A stretch of 36,078 nucleotides of DNA, from positions 1 to 36,078 of the forward strand of contig CAJXDX010000003.1 of assembly GCA_913052275.1 (NCBI GenBank), given 5' to 3'. Positions within the stretch are counted from its first letter, which is position 1. Each line of letters starts with the position of its first letter. Below the pieces are notes generated by a model that saw only the letters and a program-made list of their open reading frames with translations, made no database searches and was not told the origin of the DNA. This stretch comes from an uncultured Pseudomonadota bacterium (GTDB lineage: Bacteria; SAR324; NAC60-12). A program made the translations under genes and the position numbers. Below are positions 7,989 to 17,641 of the stretch, one piece after another.

Positions 7989-8258
7989 ATGATTTGGACA
8001 TTCGCTGTAATTGTTATCTTGGGGTCAGTAGGAGTGATCTCTTATCCACTGTTCAGGAGCAAACTCCAGAAATATGAGATTCCTGAAAATTATCAACTGG
8101 ATTCCAGTCAAGCTGATTTTTGCCTGACCGCGTTATCTGATTTGGAGGATGATTATGCTCTTGGGCGTTTGTCTGAATCAGATTATCATCAGCAAAAAAT
8201 TTTTCTTCAAAGAAACTATCTTAAACTGCAGAAAAAAGAAGCAGTGAATGAAGATTGA
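7989..8258 (+). CDS. Small CcmI-like membrane protein
   Basis: An 89-residue protein with one N-terminal membrane helix (residues 1-22) and a cytoplasmic segment containing ALSDLEDDYALGRLSESDY. That pattern (A-L-x-D-L-E-x-D-x-x-L-G-K/R-L-S-x-x-D-Y) is typical of the N-terminal piece of CcmI/CycH-type cytochrome c maturation proteins and related short membrane proteins. The TPR domain of full CcmI is absent and no ccm genes are in the window, so a role in cytochrome c assembly is only a suggestion. Its stop lies 10 bases from that of convergent carB. Confidence 0.65.
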   Translation: MIWTFAVIVILGSVGVISYPLFRSKLQKYEIPENYQLDSSQADFCLTALSDLEDDYALGRLSESDYHQQKIFLQRNYLKLQKKEAVNED

Positions 8259-8268
8259 CAGTTATTTT

Positions 8269-11200
8269 TCAGTTTTTGATTTGGTTATAAAGTTTTAGAG
8301 AATTGTAGCTGAGATTTTTTCCATAATCGGTTGCCGCTAATGATTTCGCAAAATACATTGTCCCCTCCACAGTAGTGAAATAAGGCAGGTTGTGAAGCAA
8401 AGCGACTCGCCTGATATGTGTTGCATCAACTATGCGTTTCCTCCTGCGGGTAGTGTTCACAATCAGAGATACCTCATTTCTTGCAAGCGATTCAAATATG
8501 TTGTCCGGAACATTCCGGTCCAGACTTGTTTTTTCAATTTTTGTGACACCGGCATTTTTTAATACTTTAAATGTTCCGTCAGTTGCCAGGATTTTCATTC
8601 CGGCCTTCTCAAATTCTTTTGCGGCTGGAATCATACCTTCTTTGTCCTGATCAGTAACACCCATGAACACATGCCCTTGTTTAATTTCTGCTTGATATGC
8701 AGCAAACTGAGATTTCATGAAAGCTTCTTCCAGGTTTTCACCGCATCCCATTACTTCGCCTGTTGATTTCATTTCAGGCCCAAGTTCTGTATCCGCACCA
8801 GAAAAACTTACAAAAGGAAAGACTGTTTCTTTTACAGATACCGTATTCGGTGTCTGATAGATAAATCCGATTTCACTCAATTGCTCTCCCAGCATTAACC
8901 AGGTGGCATATTTTGCCAGAGGATGGCTTATAGATTTACTGACAAACGGAATTGTCCTGGAGGCACGGGGATTGACTTCAATCAGAAAAATCTCATCATC
9001 TTGAACAGCGAACTGTATGTTGATTAAGCCTTTAACTTGAAGTTCTTCTGCCAGTACTTTCCCCTGTGCTTCTAATTTTTCCAGTGTATCAGAATGAAGA
9101 TTTTGCGGAGGTAAAATGCATGCACTGTCACCGGAGTGTATTCCTGCACGTTCCACATGTTCCATAATTCCTCCCAACTCAGATTGATTACCATCACTGA
9201 GCAAATCCATATCTATTTCAACTGCCCCTTTCAGAAACTGATCGATCAATACGGGATGCTCCTTCGAGACTTCCACTGCTTCCTTAAAGTATTCAGCAAG
9301 TTGTTCTTTTGATTCTGCAATCATCATAGCTTGTCCTCCCAGCACATAGGAGGGACGTACTAAAAGAGGATATCCAAGTTTTTCGGCAATTTTTTCTGCA
9401 TCATTTAGAGAACGGGCTGTACCATTTTGAGGTTGCCTGAGATTTAATTTTTTTAACATTGCGGCAAACTGTTCTCGATCTTCTGCACGGTCAATACTTT
9501 TGTATGGTGTTCCCAGGATTCTTACACCAGCTTCATGAAGCTGTTTAGCCAGTTTAAGAGGGGTTTGTCCGCCGAGCTGTACTATCACTCCAAGAGGGCA
9601 TTCTAAGTCGATTACATGCATAACATCTTCAAACGTTACGGGCTCAAAATACAGCCGATCTGAAGTATCATAGTCAGTACTAACTGTTTCTGGATTACAG
9701 TTGAGGATTATTGCTTCAAAACCACGTTCTCTTACAGCCCATGAGGCATGAACGCAACAATAATCAAATTCAATTCCCTGACCGATACGATTAGGGCCGG
9801 AGCCCAGAATTAGTACTTTTGCTGTTTCTGTAGGAATAGACTCATTCTCCTCATCGTAAGTTGAATAAAAATAAGGAGTTTCAGATTCAAATTCTGCGGC
9901 ACATGTATCAACCTGTTTGAACACAGGCAGTATATTCCACTCATAACGGAGGTTCTTGATATGGTTTTCGCTTACATTCAATAATTCCGAAATACGCATG
10001 TCAGAAAATCCAAGTCGTTTCCAATTTCTCAATTTAATTGGAGTTATTTCCGACAACTCACTTTTCATGATGACTTTTTCTTCTTCAATCAGGCTTCTGA
10101 TTTGCCGTAGAAACCAGAAATCTATTCCAGTTTGTTCATATAGAGCTTCATCGGACCATCCTCGCCTGACAGCGTCTGCAACATACCAAATACGTTTGCT
10201 GCTTACTGTTTGAAGTTCATGATCCAGGATTTCTTCCGGAGTTTTGTCAGCAGCAGAGTAATCAGGAGGGTTGAGTCCGGAATGTCCTGTTTCCAATGAT
10301 CTGAGAGCTTTTTGAAAAGATTCCCTGAATGTTCTTCCTATTGCCATGACTTCTCCTACTGATTGCATCTGTGTGCCAAGATGGTCATCAGTAAGAGGGA
10401 ATTTTTCAAAGGCAAACCTTGGTATTTTGGTTACTACATAATCAATGGATGGTTCAAAACAGGCAGGAATTTTTTTTGTGATATCATTAGGTATTTCGTC
10501 CAGCGTATAACCAACAGCTAACTTTGTGGCAATTTTTGCAATAGGGAATCCAGTAGCTTTGGAAGCAAGTGCGGAACTTCTTGAAACTCGTGGGTTCATT
10601 TCAATTACTAGAATTTTTCCATCATCTGGGTTAATGGCAAACTGAACATTTGAACCTCCAGTATCAACACCAATTTCCCGCATGATTTTGATCGACAAAT
10701 CCCTCATATTTTGATATTCAAAATCAGTCAGTGTCTGTGCGGGTGCAACAGTAATACTGTCGCCGGTGTGTATTCCCATAGGATCAAGATTTTCTATTGA
10801 ACATACGATGACTGTGTTATCTTTATGATCTCGCATCACTTCAAGTTCATATTCCTTCCAGCCTATAACGGACTGCTCAACCAATACTTCATTCGAAGGT
10901 GATAAGGCCAGTCCATGGGAAACAATTTGTTTTAATTCCTTTTCATTGTGAGCGATTCCTCCTCCGGCACCTCCAAGAGTGAAAGATGGCCTGATAATAT
11001 AAGGAAAAGGAGTTGTTTCGGTAAAAGCTAATGCTTCTTCTACTGAATGCACAATAATGCTTGATGGCATTTCAATGCCGATTTTTGCCATAGTGTTTCG
11101 GAAAAGCTCTCGGTTTTCTGCTTTATTTATTGCTTCAATTGAAGCACCGATCAGCTCTACACCATTACTTTTAAGCACACCTCTTTCGTTAAGTTTAATT

Positions 11201-11496
11201 GCCATATTGAGTGCTGTCTGTCCACCCATCGTTGGCAAAATAACCTCCGGCTTTTCCATACTGATGACAGATTCAAGAGTATTTATGGTGATTGGCTCTA
11301 TATAAGTTGCATCGACCAGTCCTGGGTCTGTCATAATGGTGGCAGGATTACTGTTGATCAAAACCACCCTGTACCCTTCTTCTTTGAGAGCTTTACAAGC
11401 CTGAGTTCCGCTGTAATCAAATTCACAGGCTTGACCAATCACAATTGGACCGGACCCGATGATAAGAACTGTCTGAAAATCAGTGCGTTTAGGCAT
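8269..11496 (-). CDS. carB: Carbamoyl-phosphate synthase large subunit
   Basis: Makes carbamoyl phosphate from bicarbonate, ammonia (from the CarA glutaminase) and two ATP, feeding pyrimidine and arginine synthesis. The 1075-residue protein has the expected two-fold layout: N-terminal pre-ATP-grasp ([20 protein letters not shown]), ATP-grasp 1, oligomerisation region, a second half beginning [23 protein letters not shown]-grasp 2, and a C-terminal MGS-like allosteric domain (from about residue 935). Length is normal. carA is not in the window, so the subunits are unlinked here. It begins 21 bases after the elyC-like gene, probably one operon. No ribosome binding site is seen. Confidence 0.97.
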   Translation of the reverse strand: MPKRTDFQTVLIIGSGPIVIGQACEFDYSGTQACKALKEEGYRVVLINSNPATIMTDPGLVDATYIEPITINTLESVISMEKPEVILPTMGGQTALNMAIKLNERGVLKSNGVELIGASIEAINKAENRELFRNTMAKIGIEMPSSIIVHSVEEALAFTETTPFPYIIRPSFTLGGAGGGIAHNEKELKQIVSHGLALSPSNEVLVEQSVIGWKEYELEVMRDHKDNTVIVCSIENLDPMGIHTGDSITVAPAQTLTDFEYQNMRDLSIKIMREIGVDTGGSNVQFAINPDDGKILVIEMNPRVSRSSALASKATGFPIAKIATKLAVGYTLDEIPNDITKKIPACFEPSIDYVVTKIPRFAFEKFPLTDDHLGTQMQSVGEVMAIGRTFRESFQKALRSLETGHSGLNPPDYSAADKTPEEILDHELQTVSSKRIWYVADAVRRGWSDEALYEQTGIDFWFLRQIRSLIEEEKVIMKSELSEITPIKLRNWKRLGFSDMRISELLNVSENHIKNLRYEWNILPVFKQVDTCAAEFESETPYFYSTYDEENESIPTETAKVLILGSGPNRIGQGIEFDYCCVHASWAVRERGFEAIILNCNPETVSTDYDTSDRLYFEPVTFEDVMHVIDLECPLGVIVQLGGQTPLKLAKQLHEAGVRILGTPYKSIDRAEDREQFAAMLKKLNLRQPQNGTARSLNDAEKIAEKLGYPLLVRPSYVLGGQAMMIAESKEQLAEYFKEAVEVSKEHPVLIDQFLKGAVEIDMDLLSDGNQSELGGIMEHVERAGIHSGDSACILPPQNLHSDTLEKLEAQGKVLAEELQVKGLINIQFAVQDDEIFLIEVNPRASRTIPFVSKSISHPLAKYATWLMLGEQLSEIGFIYQTPNTVSVKETVFPFVSFSGADTELGPEMKSTGEVMGCGENLEEAFMKSQFAAYQAEIKQGHVFMGVTDQDKEGMIPAAKEFEKAGMKILATDGTFKVLKNAGVTKIEKTSLDRNVPDNIFESLARNEVSLIVNTTRRRKRIVDATHIRRVALLHNLPYFTTVEGTMYFAKSLAATDYGKNLSYNSLKLYNQIKN

Positions 11497-11517
11497 AACT
11501 TTATTATCGTGTGATTA

Positions 11518-12267
11518 TCAGATTCGATTTGAGTATTTGTAAGACAGGAGCCCTAAATATTCATGCACAATGGTCTGGAGGCGATTAAAATTTGCCCAGT
11601 CAAAGTAACGCCACCAGGGGATTGTTGTTTTTAGATAAGACTGGTTTGCTGCATATGCATAGGCCTCAATACCCAGTTTTTTAAAAACAGAAACAAGGCG
11701 CAACAAATGATAATCATGTGATACAAGAAGCACAGTTTTCAATTTTAAACGCTCAAGTATTTTGGCGGTCTCTATTCCATTCTTGTATGTGTCTGCAGAG
11801 CGATTTTCGATGATAATGTCATGTGAAGGTACTCCCATGCCTTGTAGAATGATGGCAATACCTTTGATGTTTACCGGGTGAAGATATGGTTCAGTAACAC
11901 CGCCGGTTATAATTACAATCGGAGCCAGTCCTTCTAAATATAATTTTGCAGCCGCATGTGCTCTCAGGGTTGAACCTGGTGTTGGAGCACCTGACTTGTG
12001 TACACCAGCAGAAGCTACAACAATCGCATCACTTGGATGTTTTGTACTTTCTGGAGTCAAATATTTTAATGGATATGAAACGAGCTGGAAAAACAGTGTG
12101 TTGCTGCCAAGCATAAGAACAACCCAACTTCCTAAAAGTGTTCTGAATGAAATTTTTGAGTTTTTCCTTTGCTTGAACATCAACAGGAGGGTGCATGTCA
12201 ATAACGTTAAAAGAAACAATGGTCCAAATACAATGTCTTCAAGTATGAATTTTAATGGGCGTTCCAT
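11518..12267 (-). CDS. ElyC/YdcF-like DUF218 membrane protein
   Basis: A 249-residue protein with two N-terminal membrane helices (about 13-31 and 42-66) followed by a DUF218 domain: DAIVVASAG, IVIITGGV, the ENRSADTYKNGIETAKIL segment and LLVSHDYHLLRL. The two-helix plus DUF218 layout and length are those of E. coli ElyC, an envelope factor linked to peptidoglycan and undecaprenyl-phosphate metabolism; other DUF218 proteins (YdcF, SanA) have different N-termini. The exact reaction is unknown. It is the first gene of a two-gene minus-strand unit with carB. Confidence 0.75.
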   Translation of the reverse strand: MERPLKFILEDIVFGPLFLLTLLTCTLLLMFKQRKNSKISFRTLLGSWVVLMLGSNTLFFQLVSYPLKYLTPESTKHPSDAIVVASAGVHKSGAPTPGSTLRAHAAAKLYLEGLAPIVIITGGVTEPYLHPVNIKGIAIILQGMGVPSHDIIIENRSADTYKNGIETAKILERLKLKTVLLVSHDYHLLRLVSVFKKLGIEAYAYAANQSYLKTTIPWWRYFDWANFNRLQTIVHEYLGLLSYKYSNRI

Positions 12268-12829
12268 TGTATGTTCTGTATCGGCAGGTTGCTAAAGTAT
12301 TTTTTAGCTTTTAACTGTTTATAAATTCTCATATCAGTTAAACATAGAAAAATTAAATCTTAAAATTACAGTCATTCCAGACTGAGAAAACAATTTTTTG
12401 CATTATAATCGGGAATTTTCTGTGATTTTTCGGTTAAAATCAAACTGCATCGTTTCACCTACTCATTAAAGCACTTTAAGATTAGAATCATTGGATGAAC
12501 TAATTTCTTAAGTGTTCTTTTATTTTTCTATTTCAGTTTCGCAATTTCTTAACTATTTAAAGGATTTTTTTATGCTCCTTTACAGCATGGCACATAGTTT
12601 TTGCTATCTTTACTGTGATTCGGTCCAATTTAAAAATTAATTTATAAGGACAAATGATGTTAAAGCAAACCCAATAATTATTTTTATTCATTTATTAGTC
12701 TACAGTAGTTCTTTACAAAGAAAATGTTCATCTTGAACGTTGAAGGTCTTTTCCTTAGTATAAATTAGTTTTTTCCCTGTTTCCCTCAATTTTCCCCCTG
12801 TAAAAAATGTACTTTCTGTTTGCCGTTTT
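12268..12829. other. 562-base non-coding divergent region
   Basis: A+T-rich spacer between the divergent elyC-like gene and the gene at 12830. It must hold promoters for both, but none stands out. An 8-bp inverted repeat TTTAACTG/CAGTTAAA lies at 12310-12317 and 12335-12342, and a smaller GTTCA/TGAAC dyad near 12727-12739. A TGGCAC element at 12588 is mis-spaced for sigma-54. No convincing ORF, tRNA or terminator was seen. Confidence 0.5.
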
Positions 12830-13345
12830 ATGCTGAAACTTTTTATCGCAGTTGTCGCTGTGGCCCTGATATACTGGATTTGGACAAAAAAAAATCAAAT
12901 TTTGCCAAAAAGAAACGATGAATCAGAACCCTTCATCACAACAATTGAGGCAATTGAACTGAAAACGTTTTTAGATTGGGACACACCAGTGTCTTGCCTT
13001 GAAAGTGATGGAACACGTTATGGCCGGCAATTTAAGCAAAAAACGCCTCCTGAATTACCACATGAGCAAGGTTGCAGATGTGAAACCACAAAGTTATTTT
13101 ATACCTCTGAGGATGTTTTTCAAGGAACTTCACCTGTTACAAAACACAAGTCAGCATTGGGGGATCTTTGTTCAAAAGACGCTTTGTTGCTTAAAAACAT
13201 ATTGCTGGAAATTAAGAAAGAATCTTCGAATGGGAGTTTCGCGGAATTGATGGATAAATTTGAGGTAAATGACTTTTCTGATGAGATACGTACCAAGGCA
13301 ATTTCGCTGGCAGAACAAGCATACCAGCAATCGCAAAGTAAGTGA
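12830..13345 (+). CDS. Membrane-anchored protein of unknown function
   Basis: A 171-residue protein starting with a single hydrophobic helix (MLKLFIAVVAVALIYWIWTKK), probably an uncleaved anchor. The soluble part has four Cys residues, in VSCLES, GCRCETT and DLCSKD; the GCRCE pair could bind metal or form disulfides. The C-terminal 60 residues look helical and charged. I recognise no family. It lies 98 bases ahead of the PBP1A gene on the same strand, so a link to cell-wall synthesis is possible but only by position. The start ATG has no ribosome binding site. Confidence 0.65.
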   Translation: MLKLFIAVVAVALIYWIWTKKNQILPKRNDESEPFITTIEAIELKTFLDWDTPVSCLESDGTRYGRQFKQKTPPELPHEQGCRCETTKLFYTSEDVFQGTSPVTKHKSALGDLCSKDALLLKNILLEIKKESSNGSFAELMDKFEVNDFSDEIRTKAISLAEQAYQQSQSK

Positions 13346-13443
13346 TAATTTTTTTGTCCATCAAATAAATTCATCAGAAAGTGGAAATATTCTTTTGCAG
13401 AATTTTGGTTAATGTGACCTGAATCTATCGGGAAAAGAAAGTA

Positions 13444-15828
13444 ATGAAAATACTGGCAGGGTTTTTCAAAGCGATATTCTGGATACTGGTAATAACTGGA
13501 GTTGTTTCCGGAACAGCTCTTGGAGTTTATCTGTATGAACTGAGTAAAACGTTGCCTCAAAATCTTGAAGATGAGCTCCACAAACGTAATGACGTTTTAC
13601 CTACTGTTCTGTATGATCGCGAAGGAAATCAAATTTATGAACTGTTTATTCAACGAAGAATTGTAATTCCGTATGAACAGTTCCCGCCTCATCTGGTGCA
13701 TGCTTTAATTTCCAGTGAAGATGCACGATTTTTCTCTCACCTCGGAATTGATCCGCTGAGAATACCCAAAGCATTTATGGCAAATCTGAGGGCAGGAAGA
13801 ATAGTTCAAGGTGCAAGCACACTCACTCAGCAAACAGCAAGGCTGTTTTTGTTGAGCAGGGAAAAACAGATTGTTAGAAAGCTTAAAGAAATGCTTCTTG
13901 CTTTTCGTATGGAAATGCAGTTTTCCAAGCAGGATATACTTTCGCTTTATCTAAACAAAGTATTTTTGGGAAATGGTGAAGGTGTTGAGGCTGCGGCTCA
14001 GGGTTATTTTGGAAAACATGCCTCGGAGCTGAATCTTGCAGAAAGTGCTCTTTTAGTCGGTATACTTCCGGCGCCATCACGTTACGCTCCTCATATTAAT
14101 CCTGAATTTGCCAAGCAAAGACGGAATGTTGTTTTACGAAGAATGAGAGAAGAAGGTTTTATATCGGAGCAGGAATTACAGGATACAATTGTCAAGCCAA
14201 TCAGCCTTATTCGTGTCCATGATTCAACCACCGAAGCCACATCATATTATGTGGAACATGTACGTCGTTACCTGATAAAGAAATATGGTTCGAAAGTTCT
14301 ATATCAGGGTGGCTTGAAAGTTTATTTGGCAATGGACCTGAATTTTCAGACAAATGCCCATGAAGCACTGAGAAAAGGAATTTTGGAGTTAACAAAACGT
14401 CAGGGTTACCGGGGTGCACAAAATCAGGATATTCCTGATAACAACAGTTTGATGAAAGAAACAGTTGATGAAAATTTATTACAGTTTGATTCAATGTTTC
14501 TGGAGAACATTGTTTCTGGTGTTGTAAATGAAGTCAGTGATGAAAAAGTGACAGTGAAACTGGGGGATTCTGTCGGAATACTTGAATGGAGCAATATAAG
14601 TACCTGGAAAAATGGTGAGCTAATAAAAAATGAAAGACCTACACCCATTACCAATCCGTCAGAAATATTTGCCAAAGGCGATAAAATTCTAGTAAGGCTG
14701 GAAGATTTTGATGCAAAAAGAAATTACTTTCGTCTGCAGCTATATCAGGAGCCTTTAGTTAATGGAGCTTTGCTTGCTATGGATCCAAAGACAGGTGAGG
14801 TATTTTCAATGTCAGGCGGTTATCGTTTTGGAGAAAGTGAGTTCAACAGAGCAATACAGGCTCGAAGACAACCAGGGTCATCGTTCAAACCAATAGTCTA
14901 CTCAGCTGCCCTTGATGCAGGATTTACACTCAGCAGTGAGTTAATAGACAGCCCTAGAGCTTATGCTACTGGCACACAGACTGCAGGAGATGCAGAAATA
15001 TGGACACCAAAAAATTATGGAGACAAGGTAATTGGAAAAGTGACCTTTCGTACGGCACTCGTTAAAAGTTTAAACCTGCCTACAATTGGGCTTTGTGAAG
15101 AGTTAAAACCGGAGCAGGTTATATCATACAGCAGACGATTTGGAATCTCAGCTGAGATGATGCAAAATTTAACAACTTGTCTTGGATCGTTGTCTGTCAC
15201 ATTGCAGGAAATGTTAAGCGCATACGGAGTATTTGCAAACCAGGGACGTTTAGTTAAACCAATCTACGTTTTGAAAGTTGAAGATCAAGATGGAAATATT
15301 TTGGAATCAAGTGTTCCGGAGTTACAGCAAGTTACGTCAGAAGAAACAGCATTTCTTATGAGCAATTTATTACAAGATGTAGTTCAGCGTGGAACAGGAC
15401 GGCGGGCACGGGCAATTGGACGACCCTCAGCAGGTAAAACCGGGACTACCAATGACAGCGTAGATGCATGGTACATAGGTTATATACCGCAATTGCTAAC
15501 TGGTGTTTACGTTGGCTTTGACCAACCAAGAAATATGGGGAAATCAGAAACTGGCTCAAGAGCTGCAGCTCCGATCTGGATCAGCTTCATGAAAAATGCT
15601 GTTGCAAATTTACCAACGGAACAGTTTCCGCAACCACCCGGAATCACAACAATAAAAATTCACAAGTCCGGAAGAAGGGCTACTGCTTGTGACAATAATG
15701 ATGATATTTTTGAAGAACATTACAAATCCGGAACAGAACCTGTTTTGGATCTATCAGTTTCCGGAAATTGCATGATGGCTGTAAAGTCAGCCGAGGAGGT
15801 AAAAGAGGAAAGTGAAACTGAGCTATGA
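13444..15828 (+). CDS. mrcA: Class A penicillin-binding protein (PBP1A family)
   Basis: Bifunctional murein synthase, anchored in the inner membrane with its domains in the periplasm. The 794 residues hold an N-terminal anchor (about 10-32), a GT51 glycosyltransferase with the catalytic Glu in SSEDARFF (E92) and QGASTLTQQTAR, an intervening OB-like region, and a transpeptidase with SSFK (nucleophile S479), SLN (S542) and KTGTT (K665). All catalytic motifs are intact. The C-terminal tail is short with two Cys residues. mrcA is used in the sense of PBP1A-like; the exact paralogue cannot be fixed. HU converges on it behind a stem-loop. Confidence 0.95.
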   Translation: MKILAGFFKAIFWILVITGVVSGTALGVYLYELSKTLPQNLEDELHKRNDVLPTVLYDREGNQIYELFIQRRIVIPYEQFPPHLVHALISSEDARFFSHLGIDPLRIPKAFMANLRAGRIVQGASTLTQQTARLFLLSREKQIVRKLKEMLLAFRMEMQFSKQDILSLYLNKVFLGNGEGVEAAAQGYFGKHASELNLAESALLVGILPAPSRYAPHINPEFAKQRRNVVLRRMREEGFISEQELQDTIVKPISLIRVHDSTTEATSYYVEHVRRYLIKKYGSKVLYQGGLKVYLAMDLNFQTNAHEALRKGILELTKRQGYRGAQNQDIPDNNSLMKETVDENLLQFDSMFLENIVSGVVNEVSDEKVTVKLGDSVGILEWSNISTWKNGELIKNERPTPITNPSEIFAKGDKILVRLEDFDAKRNYFRLQLYQEPLVNGALLAMDPKTGEVFSMSGGYRFGESEFNRAIQARRQPGSSFKPIVYSAALDAGFTLSSELIDSPRAYATGTQTAGDAEIWTPKNYGDKVIGKVTFRTALVKSLNLPTIGLCEELKPEQVISYSRRFGISAEMMQNLTTCLGSLSVTLQEMLSAYGVFANQGRLVKPIYVLKVEDQDGNILESSVPELQQVTSEETAFLMSNLLQDVVQRGTGRRARAIGRPSAGKTGTTNDSVDAWYIGYIPQLLTGVYVGFDQPRNMGKSETGSRAAAPIWISFMKNAVANLPTEQFPQPPGITTIKIHKSGRRATACDNNDDIFEEHYKSGTEPVLDLSVSGNCMMAVKSAEEVKEESETEL

Positions 15829-15852
15829 AGTTAAGTTTAGATGAACTCATGC

Positions 15853-15897
15853 TGCAAGGTTCAAGGCAGAATTAATGTTAAAACCTTGAACCCTGCA
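15853..15897. terminator. Stem-loop between convergent PBP1A and HU genes
   Basis: TGCA-A-GGTTCAAGG (15853-15866) pairs with CCTTGAACC-C-TGCA (15884-15897): 13 pairs with one A/C mismatch and a 17-base loop. On the plus strand a CTCCTTTTTAG stretch follows a few bases later. Position between two converging genes supports a transcription terminator for the PBP gene, although the T-run is offset from the stem. Confidence 0.65.
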
Positions 15898-15907
15898 AAT
15901 CTCCTTT

Positions 15908-16183
15908 TTAGTTTAAAGCTTTTTTCAATGCGCTGCCTGCTTTGAATTTAGCACTTTTCGATGCAGGAATGTTGATAACTTGAGATGGGTTTTGGGGATT
16001 ACGTCCTGTACGTGCAGCACGGTTAGAAACTGAGAATGTGCCAAAACCAATCAATGTGAGAGAATCACCCCTTTTAAGAGCTTTTTCAACATTGGATGTG
16101 AATGATTTTAAAAAACGGTCTGCATCAGCCTTTGTCAGGCCGGTATCTGCTGCGAGAGCATCAATAAGGTCAGCTTTTGTCAT
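15908..16183 (-). CDS. HU-family nucleoid DNA-binding protein
   Basis: A 91-residue histone-like protein that bends and compacts DNA as a dimer. It begins MTKADLIDALAADTGLTKADA and has the signature GFGTFSVSNRAARTGRNPQ, followed by the beta-arm region (IPASKSAKFKAGSALKKALN). The arm tip carries NP at the intercalating position. Length is typical for HU (90 residues) and shorter than IHF-alpha/beta relatives; HU is the better call but alpha/beta type cannot be assigned. AGGG lies about 9 bases before the ATG. Divergent from tolA over a 191-base region with two dyads. Confidence 0.95.
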   Translation of the reverse strand: MTKADLIDALAADTGLTKADADRFLKSFTSNVEKALKRGDSLTLIGFGTFSVSNRAARTGRNPQNPSQVINIPASKSAKFKAGSALKKALN

Positions 16184-16215
16184 TGTATTTTCCCTATTTA
16201 AAGATTAGCAAACAG

Positions 16216-16282
16216 ATAGTTTGTCCGGTAAGACATAACTATCAGCAAAATTTCGAACTCTGAGATGCTGAGTGCAACTCAG
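16216..16282. promoter_or_regulatory. Two dyads in the HU/tolA divergent region
   Basis: GATAGTT (16216-16222) and AACTATC (16238-16244) form one perfect inverted repeat; CTGAGT (16268-16273) and ACTCAG (16277-16282) form another with a 3-base centre. Both lie in the shared upstream region of HU and tolA and may be operator sites or leader hairpins for HU. Confidence 0.35.
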
Positions 16283-16374
16283 TTACTATCAATGATTTGC
16301 CAACAAAATTTATCATCGACGCTACAAGAATTATAATCATTTGAAAAATTTGTCAAGGTACTAAAAGAAAAAAA

Positions 16375-17619
16375 ATGAATTTTTTTCAATATATAAGAAA
16401 TATAGTAGGTTTTCGAAGTCATCCAGCAGTTTTGGCTAATTCTTCAGGAAATCTCAGCATTTTGGAAAAACTGCTTTTTTTTCATGATCAAGGAATTTTT
16501 TCATTGCTGTTTGTTGGCTCCTTGTTGCTGCATGTAATGCTGGTGATAATGGTTGGCATTCTCTCTGAGTTTTTGAAGCCTGAACCGCCTCCTATTCGAG
16601 CAAAAATTGGTGTACGCTATGCCGAGCTGCCAGCTAAGCCCACTCCAGTTATTAATGCTAAAACTGAGATTCAGAAGCCGGTATTGCAAAAACTTGAGTC
16701 CAAACCCCTTGAAAAGTTGATAACACCTGAACCAAAACAACCAGTGCTGAAAAAACCAATCCTTCAAGATACAATTAAAAATTCAGTACTTTCAAAACCA
16801 GCTTTGCCTCAGCCGGAAGCACCACGCCTGAAAATGCCTCAACCAAATAAGATCCCTTTGTTGAGCGAAGGGAAGAAACCTGATTTTAAAAAAACACAAA
16901 TTATAAAGATTCCTGAGAAACCACTATTGTCTACTCCTGATTTACCAACCTCGATACCGAAACTACCGAAAGTTAAAAATGACCCAGTGTCACTAACTCC
17001 TTTGACTTCAAAGAAATCCAGGCTTTCACCTAGCCAGATTGATTTACCGAAGATCGAAGTGAAAAATATGCTGCCAAAAAAATTAAGCACTCCAGAATTT
17101 TCCAAGCCCAAAGATCCTGATTTTGAGAAGTTGCTAAAAATTTTAACTCCCTCATCATCCGAGGTGCCTGGAATTAAACCGGATCAACCTGCAGAGAAGC
17201 CTGAATCTTTGTTGGAGGAAATGCCTGCGGATCAAATGAAAATTGATGATGACCTTCCAGAAATAGGAATTTTTGAGCAGACTGAAGATCAGGAATTAAA
17301 TCAAATCCCCAATATGAGTTATTTGCAGCGAAAAAAGTTAGCTCAACTTGCCGGAGAGGAATATAATCTGCACATCAGAACACGTATTAATCCGAAATTT
17401 GGCAGCAATTCACCAAATTTGTTTGTCAGAATCCTGCTCAAAATTAATGAGGCAGGTGAAATAGTTTACCATGAAATAAAAGACTCCAGTGGATCTACCG
17501 CATTTGATAAGGCTGCTGAACTGGCTGTGCGCAATGCAGTCCTCGATCCCCTACCAAAAGCATTGGCTGAGAATCCCCCTTATATTGTTTTGATCAGGAT
17601 TCAGTCTCCGCAAAATTGA
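16375..17619 (+). CDS. tolA: TolA-like protein with TonB/TolA C-terminal domain
   Basis: Inner-membrane-anchored protein that spans the periplasm to couple the TolQR motor to TolB/Pal. The 414 residues comprise a short cytoplasmic N-terminus, a membrane helix at about residues 43-63, a long Pro/Lys-rich linker (about 70-300) with many KP, PK and LP steps, and a C-terminal TonB/TolA-type domain with NLFVRILLKINEAGEIVYHE and FDKAAELAVRNAVLDPLP. The linker is proline-rich rather than the Ala/Lys coiled coil of E. coli TolA, so by linker alone it could be TonB. Immediate linkage to tolB (22-base gap) decides for TolA. Confidence 0.82.
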   Translation: MNFFQYIRNIVGFRSHPAVLANSSGNLSILEKLLFFHDQGIFSLLFVGSLLLHVMLVIMVGILSEFLKPEPPPIRAKIGVRYAELPAKPTPVINAKTEIQKPVLQKLESKPLEKLITPEPKQPVLKKPILQDTIKNSVLSKPALPQPEAPRLKMPQPNKIPLLSEGKKPDFKKTQIIKIPEKPLLSTPDLPTSIPKLPKVKNDPVSLTPLTSKKSRLSPSQIDLPKIEVKNMLPKKLSTPEFSKPKDPDFEKLLKILTPSSSEVPGIKPDQPAEKPESLLEEMPADQMKIDDDLPEIGIFEQTEDQELNQIPNMSYLQRKKLAQLAGEEYNLHIRTRINPKFGSNSPNLFVRILLKINEAGEIVYHEIKDSSGSTAFDKAAELAVRNAVLDPLPKALAENPPYIVLIRIQSPQN

Positions 17620-17641
17620 GTTGAGGATGCTAAATTAGCAC

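Noticed and set aside
12588-12605. Sigma-54-like TGGCACATAGTTTTTGCT
   Set aside because: The GG and GC elements are 12 bases apart instead of the required 10, and no start codon follows closely.
12572-12640. 22-codon ORF with an AAGGA sequence upstream
   Set aside because: Too short and of low-complexity A+T composition; no homology recognisable and the spacing from AAGGA is poor.
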